64,000 nt of DNA. It comes from Podospora pseudoanserina (Eukaryota > Ascomycota > Sordariomycetes > Sordariales > Podosporaceae). The notes under the pieces are model-generated. The model worked only from the letters and a program-made list of their open reading frames with translations, ran no database searches and had not been told where the DNA came from. The translations under genes and the position numbers were made by a program. Within the stretch, counting starts at the first letter, position 1, and the number at the start of each line of letters is the position of its first letter. This document shows positions 22,064 through 33,444 of the stretch, in pieces. The stretch spans positions 1,922,001 through 1,986,000 of the forward strand of contig NC_085925.1 in assembly GCF_035222485.1 (NCBI RefSeq), written 5' to 3'.

Positions 22064-23224
22064 ATGCCCTTCGGACAACTCGTCCTCGGCAGCCCAGGCG
22101 CAGGCAAAAGCACCTACTGCGATGGAAGTACGTTCCTCCCCTCATTCTACCCCCTTTTCCCATACTAACCTCCCCCTGCCCCAGTGCACCAGTTCATGTC
22201 CGCTATAGGGCGCCAATGCTCCGTCATCAACCTCGACCCAGCCAACGACCAAGCCTCGTACCCCTGCGCCCTCGACATCCGCGACCTCGTCACCCTCGAA
22301 GAGATCATGTCCGACGACCGGCTCGGCCCCAACGGCGGCGTCCTCTACGCCCTCGAAGAGCTCGAAAACAACTTTGAGTGGCTAGAAAACGGGTTAAAAG
22401 AACTCGGCGACGACTACGTCCTGTTTGACTGCCCGGGGCAGGTCGAGCTGTATACGCATCACGCTTCCTTGCGCAACATCTTTTACAGATTGCAAAAGAG
22501 GTTAAATTACAGAGTATGGCACAACATCTTTGCTGGCTAATTCTGCTGTATGCTGACTGGTTGTCTACAGCTAGTAGCAGTCCATCTATCCGACTGCTTC
22601 TGCCTAACCCAACCATCTCTCTACATCTCCACCGTCCTCCTCTCCCTCCGCGCTATGCTCCAAATGGACCTCCCTCACATCAACGTCCTCACCAAAATCG
22701 ACAAGATTTCCTCCTACGACCCCTTACCCTTCAACCTCGACTTTTACACTGAAGTCCAAGACCTCTCCTACCTCATGCCCATCCTCGACACCGAAGCACT
22801 AGCCATTCGTAGCGACAAATTCGGCGCCTTGAACAACGCCGTCGCAAACCTCGTCGAGCAGTTTGGGCTAGTAAATTTCGAGGTGCTGGCGGTAGAAAAC
22901 AAGAAGAGCATGATGCACCTCTTGAGGGTCATCGACAGGGCGGGAGGGTATGTGTTTGGTAGCGCCGAAGGAGCTAATGACACCGTTTGGCAAGTCGCGG
23001 TGCGAAATGATTCGTCATTGCTGGATAGTATCGATGTCCAAGACCGGTGGATAGATAACAAGGCCGAGTATGACGAGCGGGAGAGGCTAGAGGAGGAGGA
23101 GCAAGAAAAGATCAGGGAGGCCCAGGCCCAGGCCCAGATGGATGCTGCTGGTCCGGTGCCTGGGTTGCCCCAGCTAGGTCCGGGTGATGGCTCGGGGATC
23201 AAGGTAGTTCGTAAAAAGAAGTAA
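22064..23224 (+). CDS. GPN2: GPN-loop GTPase 2
   Basis: GPN-loop GTPases dimerise and are needed for assembly and nuclear import of RNA polymerase II (and III). The exons are 22064-22127, 22185-22513 and 22571-23224. The joins give CDGMHQFMSA and NYRLVAVHLSD. Visible motifs are the P-loop GSPGAGKSTYCDG, the Gly-Pro-Asn insertion that names the family (DRLGPNGG), switch DCPGQVELYTHH, and the base-recognition motif LTKIDK. The C-terminus is a charged helix (DERERLEEEEQEKIREAQAQAQ) ending in KKK. Length is 348 residues, normal for Gpn2. The 3' end faces POP5 with 23 bp between stop codons. Confidence 0.95.
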
Positions 23225-23247
23225 ACACTTGGCTTTGAAACTAAAAC

Positions 23248-23835
23248 TCAATCCTCAACCATATCATCCTCAGAAGCGGAGTCAACATCTTGACCTCCAA
23301 GAATGGGAAGAGTGCGCTGCTGGCTATTATTGTCCCCGCGCAGCAAAGCACCTAGAGAATCGGAGGAGCTTTTGCCTTTAAGCTCCTCCTTGGCGGCGAG
23401 AACGAGAAGTCTGGCGCGGCGAATGGTCTCCTTTTCGACCTTGCGCATGGTGCCGCTCACGCGGACGACGCGGTAGATGCAGGGGCGGCCGTTCTTCATT
23501 GGACAAGATTGCATGAATGACAGGGCGGCCCAAACGAGGCGGTAGTGGTCGCGGGAGACGCGGAGGATGAACGTTGAGGTGGCGGGGGAGAAGTATTTGA
23601 CCTGGAGGTTGTGGTTTACCTTTCCTGCGCCGCAGTCGCCAAACAAGGAGGTGACTTCGTTGCGGACGTCCTTCAGTAGGGTTTGGGGTTTGAGGTCTGA
23701 GTTGGTGGGCTGGTTGTAGAGGAGGAGGTCGGAGACGGGGACGGGTACGGGTACGGGTACGGGTGTGCTGGTGGAGGGTGGGAGGTCGGTGTAGAGGATG
23801 TTGACTAGGAGGTAGCGGTCTTTGAGGCGGACCAT
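23248..23835 (-). CDS. POP5: RNase P/RNase MRP protein subunit Pop5
   Basis: Pop5 is a core protein of nuclear RNase P (tRNA 5' processing) and RNase MRP (pre-rRNA processing). It is a single exon of 195 codons. The frame is open upstream to 24075, but MVRLKDRYLLVNILYTDLPP at 23835 is the family N-terminus and is chosen as start. Conserved parts are VRNEVTSLFGDCGAGKV...LQVKYFSPATSTFILRVSRDHYRLVWAALSF. The C-terminus is acidic (DVDSASEDDMVED). A five-fold CGGGTA-type repeat at about 23738-23765 encodes a Pro-Val run (TPVPVPVPVPV). Confidence 0.93.
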   Translation of the reverse strand: MVRLKDRYLLVNILYTDLPPSTSTPVPVPVPVPVSDLLLYNQPTNSDLKPQTLLKDVRNEVTSLFGDCGAGKVNHNLQVKYFSPATSTFILRVSRDHYRLVWAALSFMQSCPMKNGRPCIYRVVRVSGTMRKVEKETIRRARLLVLAAKEELKGKSSSDSLGALLRGDNNSQQRTLPILGGQDVDSASEDDMVED

Positions 23836-24466
23836 GATGAGGTCTTGAAAATCTAATGAAGGGTTGGTGCAAAGTTTGTTGCGAGGGAAAGTTGATGTTG
23901 ACTGATGTGTGAGGAGAAGGGTGAGAAATGCTTGGCTTATCGATAAAACATTGTGATGGGCGAGCCCAAGTTTAAAGTAAAAGTGGGGCGCTGTTAAATG
24001 CATCCCTGAAGAGCGCAGAGCCTCTTCATCACAACAACACAACACACCATCTCGAACACATTCGCAGAAAACCATCCATTAACCAGGGTCATATTCCCAA
24101 CCTGCCATCTTCCCTGAAACCCACGCTATAGCTGTCCACCGCCTTTTGGTTATGGTAGTCCCTATCATACAGCCTTCATTTGAACTCAGACCCAAAACCC
24201 ATCCATCATCATCAAACCCGGCTCAATCAATCATTCATTCAATCCCAAGTCCCTGAGTTTGTAATCCTGAGTCTCCAATGAAATAACCCCCCGCCCCTTC
24301 CATTGGTCATCCCTCATGAGTGTCCCCCATTCCGATCCTTGACATGTAAGAAAGGTTGCCCTTGCTTGTATATTACTCCCACAGAGACCAACTATCCCAT
24401 TCGCCTTCTGTGCTGAAAACAGGTACTCAGCCAGCCAATTCTACCGGTGCGCCTCGGTAAACAGGC
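23836..24466. other. Intergenic: POP5 promoter and TVP15 3' region
   Basis: No gene is supported in 631 bp. The half nearer POP5 should be its promoter and leader. The rest should be the TVP15 3' untranslated region. Confidence 0.5.
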
Positions 24467-25045
24467 TTAAACCTGCTCAGCACCCCACCCAGCATCAGCC
24501 TCGCGCATATTGGCGGGGGGCTCGATGGAGGGGATGAACTCCAAAGCGACGTAAGCAGCACCAGCCAGACCAATAAGCGAGCCCATGATGATCCTGAGAG
24601 TGCCGTCGTGGAGAAGGATGGTGCCGATGAAGATGTAGACTAGAAAAAAGTTGCCATGTCAGCTGGAACCCCAACCATTAGCAGCCCGGCATAAAATATA
24701 CTTACAAACACCACGACCAATGAACGAGAACAAGAAAGATCCGTAGCGCGAGACCTGAGGAGGGATCTGGAACTCGAGGAGAGCGGTGGCCAGACCAAAG
24801 AGAATCACGTAGACGCCGATAATCGACGACTGGCTGTTATTCCGTTGGTAACGATCCTATATTAAGTATTGGGTATATCACCAAAAACTTACAAGCCAAC
24901 GGGGAAAAACTGGGAGATACCGCCAGCGACCATAAGACCACCCACCACCAAGTTCACAATGCGGCTGTGAAAGGGAATAGTTAGCATATGTTTTGTTCTT
25001 TCATCATCCCAAGATATAACACGGCCAGCGATGTCCAAGCTCCAT
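24467..25045 (-). CDS. TVP15: Golgi membrane protein Tvp15-like
   Basis: Tvp15 is a small four-helix membrane protein of late-Golgi (Tlg2) vesicles. The exons on the minus strand are 25045-25023, 24964-24893, 24833-24706 and 24639-24467. The last three are secure: their joins give PVGFQSSIIGVYVILFG and GRGVFYIFIGTILLHDGTLRIIMGS, and the protein ends FIPSIEPPANMREADAGWGAEQV, a family hallmark. Hydrophobic segments occur at IVNLVVGGLMVAGGIS, SIIGVYVILFGLATALL, FLFSFIGRGVFYIFIG and IIMGSLIGLAGAAYVAL. The short first exon is weak: it uses a poor donor (GTGTTA) and its sequence does not match the usual MELSxIF start, so the true start may differ. Confidence 0.82.
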
Positions 25046-26375
25046 CACGTCGACCCTTGCAAATCCCGACGACTGATGCTGTTTCGGCAGTGCATCGCAA
25101 CCTAGTAGCCACACACTTCGTCCTTCATCGCTAATACAACGCAGGGTCTCGAGGCTCGGTCAGGCGTTCTCGATGCGGCGTCGTCATTGATCCAATACCA
25201 TCACCGACGTCCAACCCTTCTCGTGCATCGCGCCAATCTATTTGATAGCGCACGATGGGTAGTCGCATTCCGCTATTCCTACCGTCGTCATTGCCCTCCC
25301 CCCTCATTTGATCCAACCTCCTCCCCTCTACAGCGCCGCGCAACAACAACCTCGATCCGATATAACAAAAAACAAAACCTACAAGATGTTTGAGAAATCC
25401 ATCGTATCTTTCCAATCGAGTCTTTGTAACTCTGTCCGTGTCTTGCTTCCGTGTCTCGAAGTTCGTCGGTCGGTGGGAATCGGAATGGGAATGTCTTGTC
25501 GTTTTTGCTAATTGCGCGGCGTTGTTTGGGTGATAGTTACGTGTTCCTTTCTTTTGACGTCGTGCAAAAATGAAAAAAGATTCTAGAAAGAAAAAAAAGG
25601 AGCTGCCTTAGGGAAGCTTGCGAAACATAAACTTGGTCAGGGAAACCGACAGGGGGAGCTCTTCCGAACAACCAAGAGACGGAACCCCAAATGACGCGGC
25701 GCGGCGCAACGTGGTGGTGCGGAGGGCTTCCGTGTATTAGGTAAGACTCCTCCGAACCCCGGGTCCAACTCAACAACCGAAGAAATCTCAAACATCAGGA
25801 GGACTTAGGGGATTTGATTGCAAAAAGATGGAGGTGGTTTACTTGAAGTATATAAAGGTTTGAAGACAATATCATCATCACTGTATTTTTGAAGAATGCA
25901 GACCCAAGATACCTAGGTTGTCAGTTCCAATAGTTACACTTCCCAAAGGGGCTAAGCCTCAAGTACGATATCATCCGAACGCGGTTTCATGATCCCCCTC
26001 CCCTCGCCCACCATACCAACATAGATTAAATATTTTCCAGGAACCGGGTTGGTGGTATCATTCCTATCGATTGCAACTCTGCAAAAGTATGGCTCAGATG
26101 GTTCAAATGAGAGTGAAAAGTGATTGTAATACTGTTGAAGATTGATTGATTGGGATTGCCGTGTCCTCTAGTAAAGGAACCCCAAGCACCTATATACCAG
26201 CTTTCTCTACCACCCGAAACGCCAAAGGCCGGTCGCTATCCCGTGCTGTCTGTTTAAACTCCAAACCCGTGCGGGCCCAATGTTGCTTTTCTCGCCCCAT
26301 GCACTCCACAGAGAACCCCAGGCCCAATGCACCAACCCAAAGCCCATAACAAGATTATTATCCAGCAAATGGTGA
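25046..26375. other. Intergenic: TVP15 promoter and sreA 3' region
   Basis: 1.3 kb hold no gene I can support. Small frames at 25131-25415, 25187-25511 and 25537-25791 lack similarity or splice logic. AT-rich tracts lie at about 25560-25605. Confidence 0.5.
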
Positions 26376-28096
26376 TTACCCATCCAACTCAGCCAACTCC
26401 CTCTCCTTCTGCTTCAACATCTCCCTCATCCTCTCCGCCTCCAAAGCCAACACAGCCCTCCTCTCCGCCTTCTTCTGCTCCGCATCGCTTGCTCCCATCA
26501 AACTCCCCGGACTAGGCAGCCTATCCTGCCTTGCCCCCCCTTCCTCCCCCTCCCCCCTCCCCATCATCGTGGGGTTCAAAATACTCTTGATCGAACTTAA
26601 CCTCTTCGTCTGCTCCCCACTCTCCCCCTCCGGATCCGTTGCCGAAAACGACCTCTTCCTCGACGGTGACAAGAAACTCGCCGGTGACAACGACGTCTGC
26701 CGATCCCCACCCATATTCATCAACATAATCGGCGCCAACCTGTTCTCATTGTTGAGCGATTCCGGCTTCGACTGCGATTGCTGACTGGGCTGAGAGGAGT
26801 GGTACTGTGCCAGGTCGCTAGATGGTAACGGGGAGGTTTGCCTATTTTGCATGAGGACATCCTCCGGGACTAGTTTCAACGAGGATTCCTGTTGTTGCGA
26901 TTGTGATTGCTGCTGTTGCTGTTGCTTCTTGCCAAAGCCCAGATTGACAGACCCATCGGCGTTCATCGTGCCACGCTCTTTTGGCGCCTCTGGTGATGGC
27001 GACTGCGAGTAGGGGCGGTCGAGCGTGGCACTCTCCATTTCTGGGCTGCCACCGGCGGCGGGGATGACTCTTTTCCTACGCTTGATGACGGATTTCTTCA
27101 TCGTGACTGGGCGGTGGACGCCATGGAGTTTGTAGTAAAGACCTTTGAGAGGGTCAGCATTGGTGTATTCAAACATCGTCAGCGCTCAACACCTACCACA
27201 AGCATTGCAAATCGTATGCCCAGCCTCATCCCTCCGCCAAAGAGGAGTGATCGTAGTCCCGCAATTCTGGCACGCAATCACAACAGTCGTGTTCTGACTC
27301 TGGATATGAAGCGCGCCGATATCAATGGGAGTTGGCCCGTCGCCGTCGCTCGGAGTCGACGCTTTCGTCACAGCTGCTCCACCGCTACCACATCTCAAGA
27401 CGCCGCTCTTTGACAGCCTATTGTTGTACGCCGGGCAACCACCGCACCCTTCAGCACCGCCGGTGCCATTGCATTTTCCACCACCAGGACAGGTGCCACT
27501 CGAAACTTGATCCGCGTTGACATATGTCGCTGCCGGGCTAGGAGCGAGCGCAACCTGAGCTTTCGGAGAGAGCTTGGCCGAAGGCTGACGAGTGCTAGGG
27601 ATAACGTTTGGGGGACGCTTCAGATTAACCGGTCGGTGCGTGTTTCGAGCCTTGAGATACAATCCACACGCATTGCAAATCGTGGCCCCCTGTGGTGATC
27701 TTCTCCAAAGAGGGGTTTGTGTTGTGCCGCAGTTACTACAAAATTGTCAGACAAAGTCCTGGCCGAGCAACGTGGAGTTTTTCCTCACCTGCAAACCTGG
27801 CCGGCATGACCTTGAGTAGAGCTAGCAACACTTTGACTTGAAGGACTGTGGGCAATCGACTGAGGACTCGGCGGGTTGGGAGTAAAAGCAGTCGCCCGAG
27901 ATAATAGTGGCGAGTCTTGAGGTCCTGATGTTTCATCTGGTTGCCCATTTGACTCCATTTTTGAACGGTCCGAATTACTCGTAGCTGCTTTGGAAGTGAC
28001 AGGTCTTGTTGGCAGGGCAGTTCGTCGAGGAGCTTGCGCCGTTTCTGTCGGTGGCGGAGATTGTGGGACCGGAGACGCTTCTGACAACGCCATCAT
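26376..28096 (-). CDS. sreA: GATA-type iron-responsive repressor (SRE/SreA/URBS1 family)
   Basis: Proteins of this family repress siderophore synthesis and reductive iron uptake when iron is sufficient. The exons are 28096-27789, 27735-27197 and 27142-26376 (537 residues). The first join lies inside zinc finger 1 (CSNCGTTQTPLWRRSPQGATICNACG, split by position, residues ~102-127). The second join lies inside finger 2 (CQNC...CNAC, ~258-282). Between them is the iron-sensing cysteine-rich region with Cys185, Cys191, Cys200 and Cys203. This two-finger plus Cys-rich layout is diagnostic. The C-terminal half is disordered with a Gln run, a phospho-type Ser/Pro tract and a final coiled coil (KAERRAVLALEAERMREML), as in Fusarium and Neurospora homologues. 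Two consensus ATCWGATAA sites upstream (28670-28678, 29619-29627) suggest autoregulation. Confidence 0.95.
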
Positions 28097-28669
28097 CGTA
28101 AGTTACAGGCGAAGGGATACGCTCTGTTATAATACGGCAAGGTGAAGAGTTCGGGGTTGGGAGCGAAAATATGCCCCAACATATGACGGAAATGGCCGTG
28201 GGCTAGTGTCGAGCCGTCCAGCGAGCGAGGCTGAAATCTCAACCTAATCGAACGAAGAGTGGTCTTTTGTCTATATAGAAAACGAGCGGCGCTAGCAGCC
28301 AGTCTAAGGGGAGTGAGATTGCCCTGTTTGACTGATTGATAAGAGCTGCTGCTGTCGTGGATGGGACAAGGCCAGCACGCCACTATGGATTCGAATCCGA
28401 AGGAACCGTTGGAGGGGCGACTTATTGCTGGAGCAGGTGATAATGGTGGAGAGTGACACCACTGGGCGATTGGGTAATTGGTCTGTTGTGGTGGGATGAT
28501 GTTGTCTACCAAGGTCGACGAGATGGGAGAAAGAAGATGGTGAGCAGGTTCGGAGCAAAGAGTATTTTGTCAGATGAAGGGGCATGGGGGGGGGGGGATA
28601 GGGGGAGCCCCCAAGTGCAAATGATCAACTGCGTGGGATGCCTACTCCACCGCTCCACCAAGGCCGTGG

Positions 28670-28678
28670 TTATCTGAT
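28670..28678 (-). promoter_or_regulatory. Perfect SreA/SRE site (ATCAGATAA on minus strand)
   Basis: The plus strand reads TTATCTGAT, which is ATCAGATAA on the coding strand of sreA, 574 bp upstream of its start. ATCWGATAA is the known high-affinity site of fungal SreA/Sre1 proteins. A near match (ATCTGATAC) follows at about 28705-28713. Confidence 0.55.
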
Positions 28679-29618
28679 CTAGGCCGAGCGAAGAAGGGTC
28701 CGGGGATCTGATACCGATCTGTCTTCTAGGCCTGGACTATTGATTTTCTGGACCCGGAAGACCCAAGGATGCTACGCCGTATTCAACTGACCGGGGACAG
28801 GATGGGGACAAGACAGAACTACAGGACCTCACAAATCCGTCCCGGGCTCGTCTTGGTGATCTCTGGAGATGTGGTGATGGACAGTTCGGACTTGCAGCGG
28901 TTTGGGCAGCTAAAATCTAGAGAGGCAGACCTCCGTGGTTGGGGCTGTTCCCGAGAGAAAAGGAAGGACCAGCTGGGTTTCGAAGCCCATCCCGGAAGAT
29001 TGGGTCCACTTGGAAGCGCGTCTAGCGAATCAGGGGGCTGTCAATGTCAGCAGACAAGGTCTTAGTGGTCTTGACCGGGGTGTCCTGGGACTTCCCAGCA
29101 GCGTCCGTCATTACGTAGGCAGCGCGGGCTGCGAGCGTGAATCCTGCATTATGTATTAGAAAGCGTTGAGAGAAAATGGTGGGCCCCAATGCAACATTCT
29201 TGCTACGATATGTTCTTGATACGCAGCAAGAACTGATTTTTTTTTTCATCTCAGCGAAAAGCTTGCGCCTCTGTGGGACCAAGGGTGTCGCGGTCGGCTG
29301 CCCCATCTCCGCCGCATCAGGAGGTTGGCCTTGGCGCTGCCGTGATCTGCGCATTGCCAGGACACCCAAAACTCCACCTCCGAATCAGATTGGCTCCTTG
29401 TCGACAAGATTGCAGCGACACCATACCCGATATGCCGTGTGACCTGACAAGGACCCGGGACCGCCTTGTGCACTCCCTCTTTGTAACAAAGTGGACATAT
29501 CTCGCGATCATGTGGACATACGATATCATATAGTTAGTGCGCGGGGGAAGAGAAAGAAAGATACGGAGTCGCTTGTTGTTGGGCAGAACGGCTGCTACAA
29601 CCGAATGATGCGATTTGA

Positions 29619-29627
29619 TTATCAGAT
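29619..29627 (-). promoter_or_regulatory. Second perfect SreA/SRE site (ATCTGATAA on minus strand)
   Basis: The plus strand reads TTATCAGAT. It lies about 1.5 kb upstream of sreA and within the same intergenic region as the first site. Confidence 0.45.
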
Positions 29628-30827
29628 CATCAAGACAACGGCGGCGAGCGATTGCTATCCGAATCTTCGATAACCAACTTCGGCTTCCCCAGACGAAACT
29701 GGGCCCGAAGGTGCCAAATCCGGTTGGCCTGCTGGCGCCGTCTTCCCATTCGCCCCGTTTTCGGCGCGACTGGTTGCCTTAGCATTGCCTTGGTATCTCG
29801 GGCTCGTCGGCTGATCATCCTATTTGACAACCCATATGCCGCCAAGCATTTTTATCAATTCCATCAACGAAAGTTGCCCCCAACATCACTATCACCCAAG
29901 ATTATGATGTTCGAATCAGCTTACAAGCGACAGCACAAGAAGCGGGTCCGAGGTTTAATTTTTTGCGTGGTTTTTTCCATCAATGGCTTCATGTGTTTTT
30001 TTTCTCCCTCAATGTCGTTTCGGTTGAATAAAATACTCCTCAACTCTGCTCCTCATCCGGACGTTTGAGAGAAAAAAACACAGCCCCCCAAAAATTCTAG
30101 AACAGGGCTCCGCTGTCGTCTGCCGGCTCTTCGTTACAGCCAACTCCACCGAAGAGAGGTCCGAATCCGGGGTACAGGATAATCAAGATCCATTTGATTG
30201 GTCTCGTCCTACAAGAAAAGATCTTAGCGGCATGGTGGAATACCATGTCGATCCACTGCGGCATTGGAATTGCAAATCCAAACCACCAGATATCGGCGCT
30301 GCAAATCTGGCATATTCTCTTACACCCTCTTCTGCAAAGCCCCCGTCTCTAAGTGGTAGATATTTCCCGGAGATATAGATTCCGTGAATCCACACAATCG
30401 GTAATTTTCTCAATGGGCTAGATGTTTAGCCCGTTGAACAGAACTAGCAACATCCTAGCAAAGCACAACCACATGTTTGGTGTAGTAGAGCTTCGAATGA
30501 CGGCAACTCTTTAGAGAACAAGTGTTTGCCTCGGTTATGACAGTGAAATTAAAAACAAATTAATCACCCAGTCCTGCTAACACATGGCTGATGTTACAAT
30601 GATGAATATCAACTCCTCCCAGGGTATATATATACTACACAACAAGATCAAAGATGCGAAGACAAAGGCAACAAATCAGAAGAAAAGAAAATAAGAAAAG
30701 AAAAGAAAAATCATCAGCAATAACCTCATGAACGCTATGTCCCTTCCATGACCATGAACTCATCAAGTCATAATACCCCCCTCCCCCAACCCCAAATCCA
30801 GTATTCGCAATCGACCACCAAAGCAGT

Positions 30828-32200
30828 CTACAAGTCTGGATCATCAGACTCGGATAACTCCGCCATCACTCCTTCGACATTCAGCAGATCAATCATCGCT
30901 TCCCTCGCCAAGTGAACAGGAATCGCAATGGACAGCGCATTCCAAAGCCACTGCCCCCGATCATTCATCGGGACCTGATGCAGAATGACAATCGGGTTCT
31001 TTGACGACGACGGATCAAAGCTGCTCAACATGACCATGTGCTGAATGACAGAAAACTGGTAAAGCGTCGGTGGCTTGGAGACAAACCTGTTGCCCCTCGC
31101 AAGAACCTCGCGCCATCGTTTCCCCAGAGCTCTCAACCTCCTCTCGATGCTGCGAGACATGGCATCTTCAATCTCTCTGTCGTAGCTGCTCCCCTCTTCG
31201 TCGCTATCATAGGCAAAAGAATCGTGATCAACCCCCATAGAGTTGTCTCGAGAAATGGGCATGTTGAGTAGCCGCGCAGTGTAGTCGTGCACCAGAACAA
31301 TTGAGAGTTCCTTGCGGGGAGTCATGCTAGCATCCTGCATCGACCATTTGATGTAACTCTTGATAGCCTTGACAATAAGACCGGACGCCTTGTCCTGGAG
31401 GCCGAGCTCCTCGTAGTCGGTGACGTGCTGGGAGAGGTAAAAGAGGTTCTCGAGTGCCTTGCCAGCTGTATTTCATGTTAGGTACTGTTATTATGGCAAC
31501 CAAAAGGAGGTAGGGTATGTTACTTACCTGCGTGAATGCCCTTGTAGGCATGAATCACCACACGCTTCTCGCAATCCGAAGGAGTGAAAACATCGTCAAG
31601 ATGAGGCTGATTGATGCCCCACATCTTGAAGCAGATTTTCCAGTTGGATGGAATCATGGGATGCAACCCACGCAGATAGATGAGCTTGTGGACCTTCTTT
31701 TGATCTTCGTTCCAGTCATCGTAGCCTTCCAACCGACTGACGCCTTCCTCATAATCGCCAATGATCTGAGGAATGGTGCCATAGTCATCCCAGTCGCTGC
31801 TTGTGTCGTAGCCATCTTCATGGATCTCCAGAGGCTTATCCTCCTGGATCATAGCCAGTCTGGAGGTTGGGCTGTATTGACCAAAGGATGGTTGTCGGCG
31901 TTTGGGGTAACCACCGCGTAGATGGTAACGAGACTCGGGGGTTCGTGGGTCAGAACTGGGTGGTGTAGAACCTTCCGAGTCGGTCATATCGACATCGCCA
32001 TCGTCGTCTCGTTCAATGCTTTGCTTGATATCCTCCTCAATGCACTCTTGAAGACGGGAGTCTTCCTCATATCTGTCGCCATATTCGGATGTGGGTGGTG
32101 GGCTCAGGGGCAGAGGTGGGGAGGACTTGACTGACTCAACCCACGACCCGACGCTTGCCATGAGCTTTGGCAGCGATGAGAGCGCACCGGAGGGCCCCAT
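30828..32200 (-). CDS. Conserved fungal protein of unknown function
   Basis: I recognise no named domain. The exons are 32200-31528 and 31465-30828, with a 62-nt intron (GTAAGT...CAG) that joins AYKGIHA to AGKALENLFYLSQHVTDYEELGLQDKASG. The frame stays open upstream to 32626, but MGPSGALSSLPKLMASVGSW at 32200 is the better start because upstream codons lack protein character. The 436-residue product has a disordered acidic N-terminal third (DDDGDVDMTDSEGSTPPSSDPRTP), a central acidic tract (YDTSSDWDDYGTIPQIIGDYEEG) and a folded-looking C-terminal half with a helical YEELGLQDKASGLIVKAIKSYIKW segment. The ordered C-terminal part resembles a structured fungal-specific domain. Confidence 0.75.
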
Positions 32201-33444
32201 CGCGACCACTGCGACTTTTCGAGGCCGAAATATCGGAATACTGTCAAGTAATTGAGATATCAAAGGGCCTGTCGTGTATTTCCTCGAGTTCCGTGATGGA
32301 GGGAAGGTTCTGAAATGGTGGCGGGCACAATTGACGATGGTTTTGTGGCTTGAGTTTGTGTTGGTTGCGACTTGTAAAGCTTGAATTCTTTCTGGAAGCT
32401 CGACAATCAATGTCTTTATGGAAAGCGCGGGAGAGAATGGAGGAGAAATGGGCTGCAAATGGGGAACAACGTGGGAACAACAGATCAAGTGAATGGCCTT
32501 TTCCGTCCCAAAAGTGAGGCTGCTCCCATAACGAACAGGAAACAATGGACAATGTGATGGTTTGTGTCTAGGTGTGCAAGGCAACTTCCGGAAGCAGATG
32601 AGTAGCAGCCACCTTCCCAATTGCAAGAACCGAGCTTCAGTTGGGCCCCCCCGGAACGTTATATCGGTAAACGGAATTCCTCCGGCGGATGACCAAGATG
32701 ATTTTCATCTCAGCTGCATTCGGCGGCTCATGTGTGCAAATCATGTAGCCCGTCGTGGCCCAACGCCAGAAGTGACTGACAGGCTGGCGCAAGGCCATGT
32801 GGAAGCACGAATTGGGATTCAATTCTTCAAGGGAACAGGCAATTGTGCCCCTGATTCGTACCTGTCTGGCCTCAGTAAGCCATCACTTACATCATCACAC
32901 CTCCCCAACGACATAAGGCAGCCAGCGAAAAGGATGCCCAATCTGCTAATAAACGGCAGCTGGCCAAGCGGCTCAGAGGATTGAATTGAGAGAGGCCAAC
33001 GTGGGGGTTGAAGTTGGGGTTCAAGGTAAGGACGGGACATCTGGTGCAGGTGGTTGAACTCCTGCAGTAGTCCACCATTCATACTGGCAGTTTGTCTTGA
33101 AACACACTCTCTCATAGACATGGTCATGGAGGCAAACATGAGTTGACGTTGGAAACACATGTCGAACAGCGGATAGCTCCATCAATTGTATAAGTCAAGG
33201 TGGGGGGTACCTGGCAATGACCAGGTGCAGGGGTGAACAGCTTCCCAAGTTCCCACCTTCCAAGCCAAATGCCGACCCTCAGAAATGGCCCGTGCGCCCC
33301 TTCCACTTCACGCTAGCAATCCCTGTTCCTGTTTTCGCGTCGGGCGACTTTTTGATGCTCTGCAACTTTTTGTCTGGAAGTACCGAACGGTATGCGAATA
33401 CATGCAACACTCGACTAGTTTCCAACGCCCATCCAACCCCAACA
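32201..33444. other. Divergent promoter region
   Basis: 1.2 kb separate the minus-strand orphan from the plus-strand Acinus-like gene. Frames here (for example 32562-32984 +, 32819-33160 -) have no supporting features. Confidence 0.5.

Larger units (their letters stand above)
28097..30827. other. Long upstream region of sreA
   Basis: These 2.7 kb lie between the sreA start and the 3' end of the next minus-strand gene. No gene is convincing. The region contains two perfect SreA-type sites, a G11 run near 28587, and a minus-strand frame 28512-28093 that ends in ATGA overlap with the sreA start. It probably holds a long leader plus an extended promoter. Confidence 0.55.

Noticed and set aside
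23836-24075. N-terminal extension of POP5 to 24075
   Set aside because: The family N-terminus is MVRLKDRYLL at 23835; upstream codons are leader.
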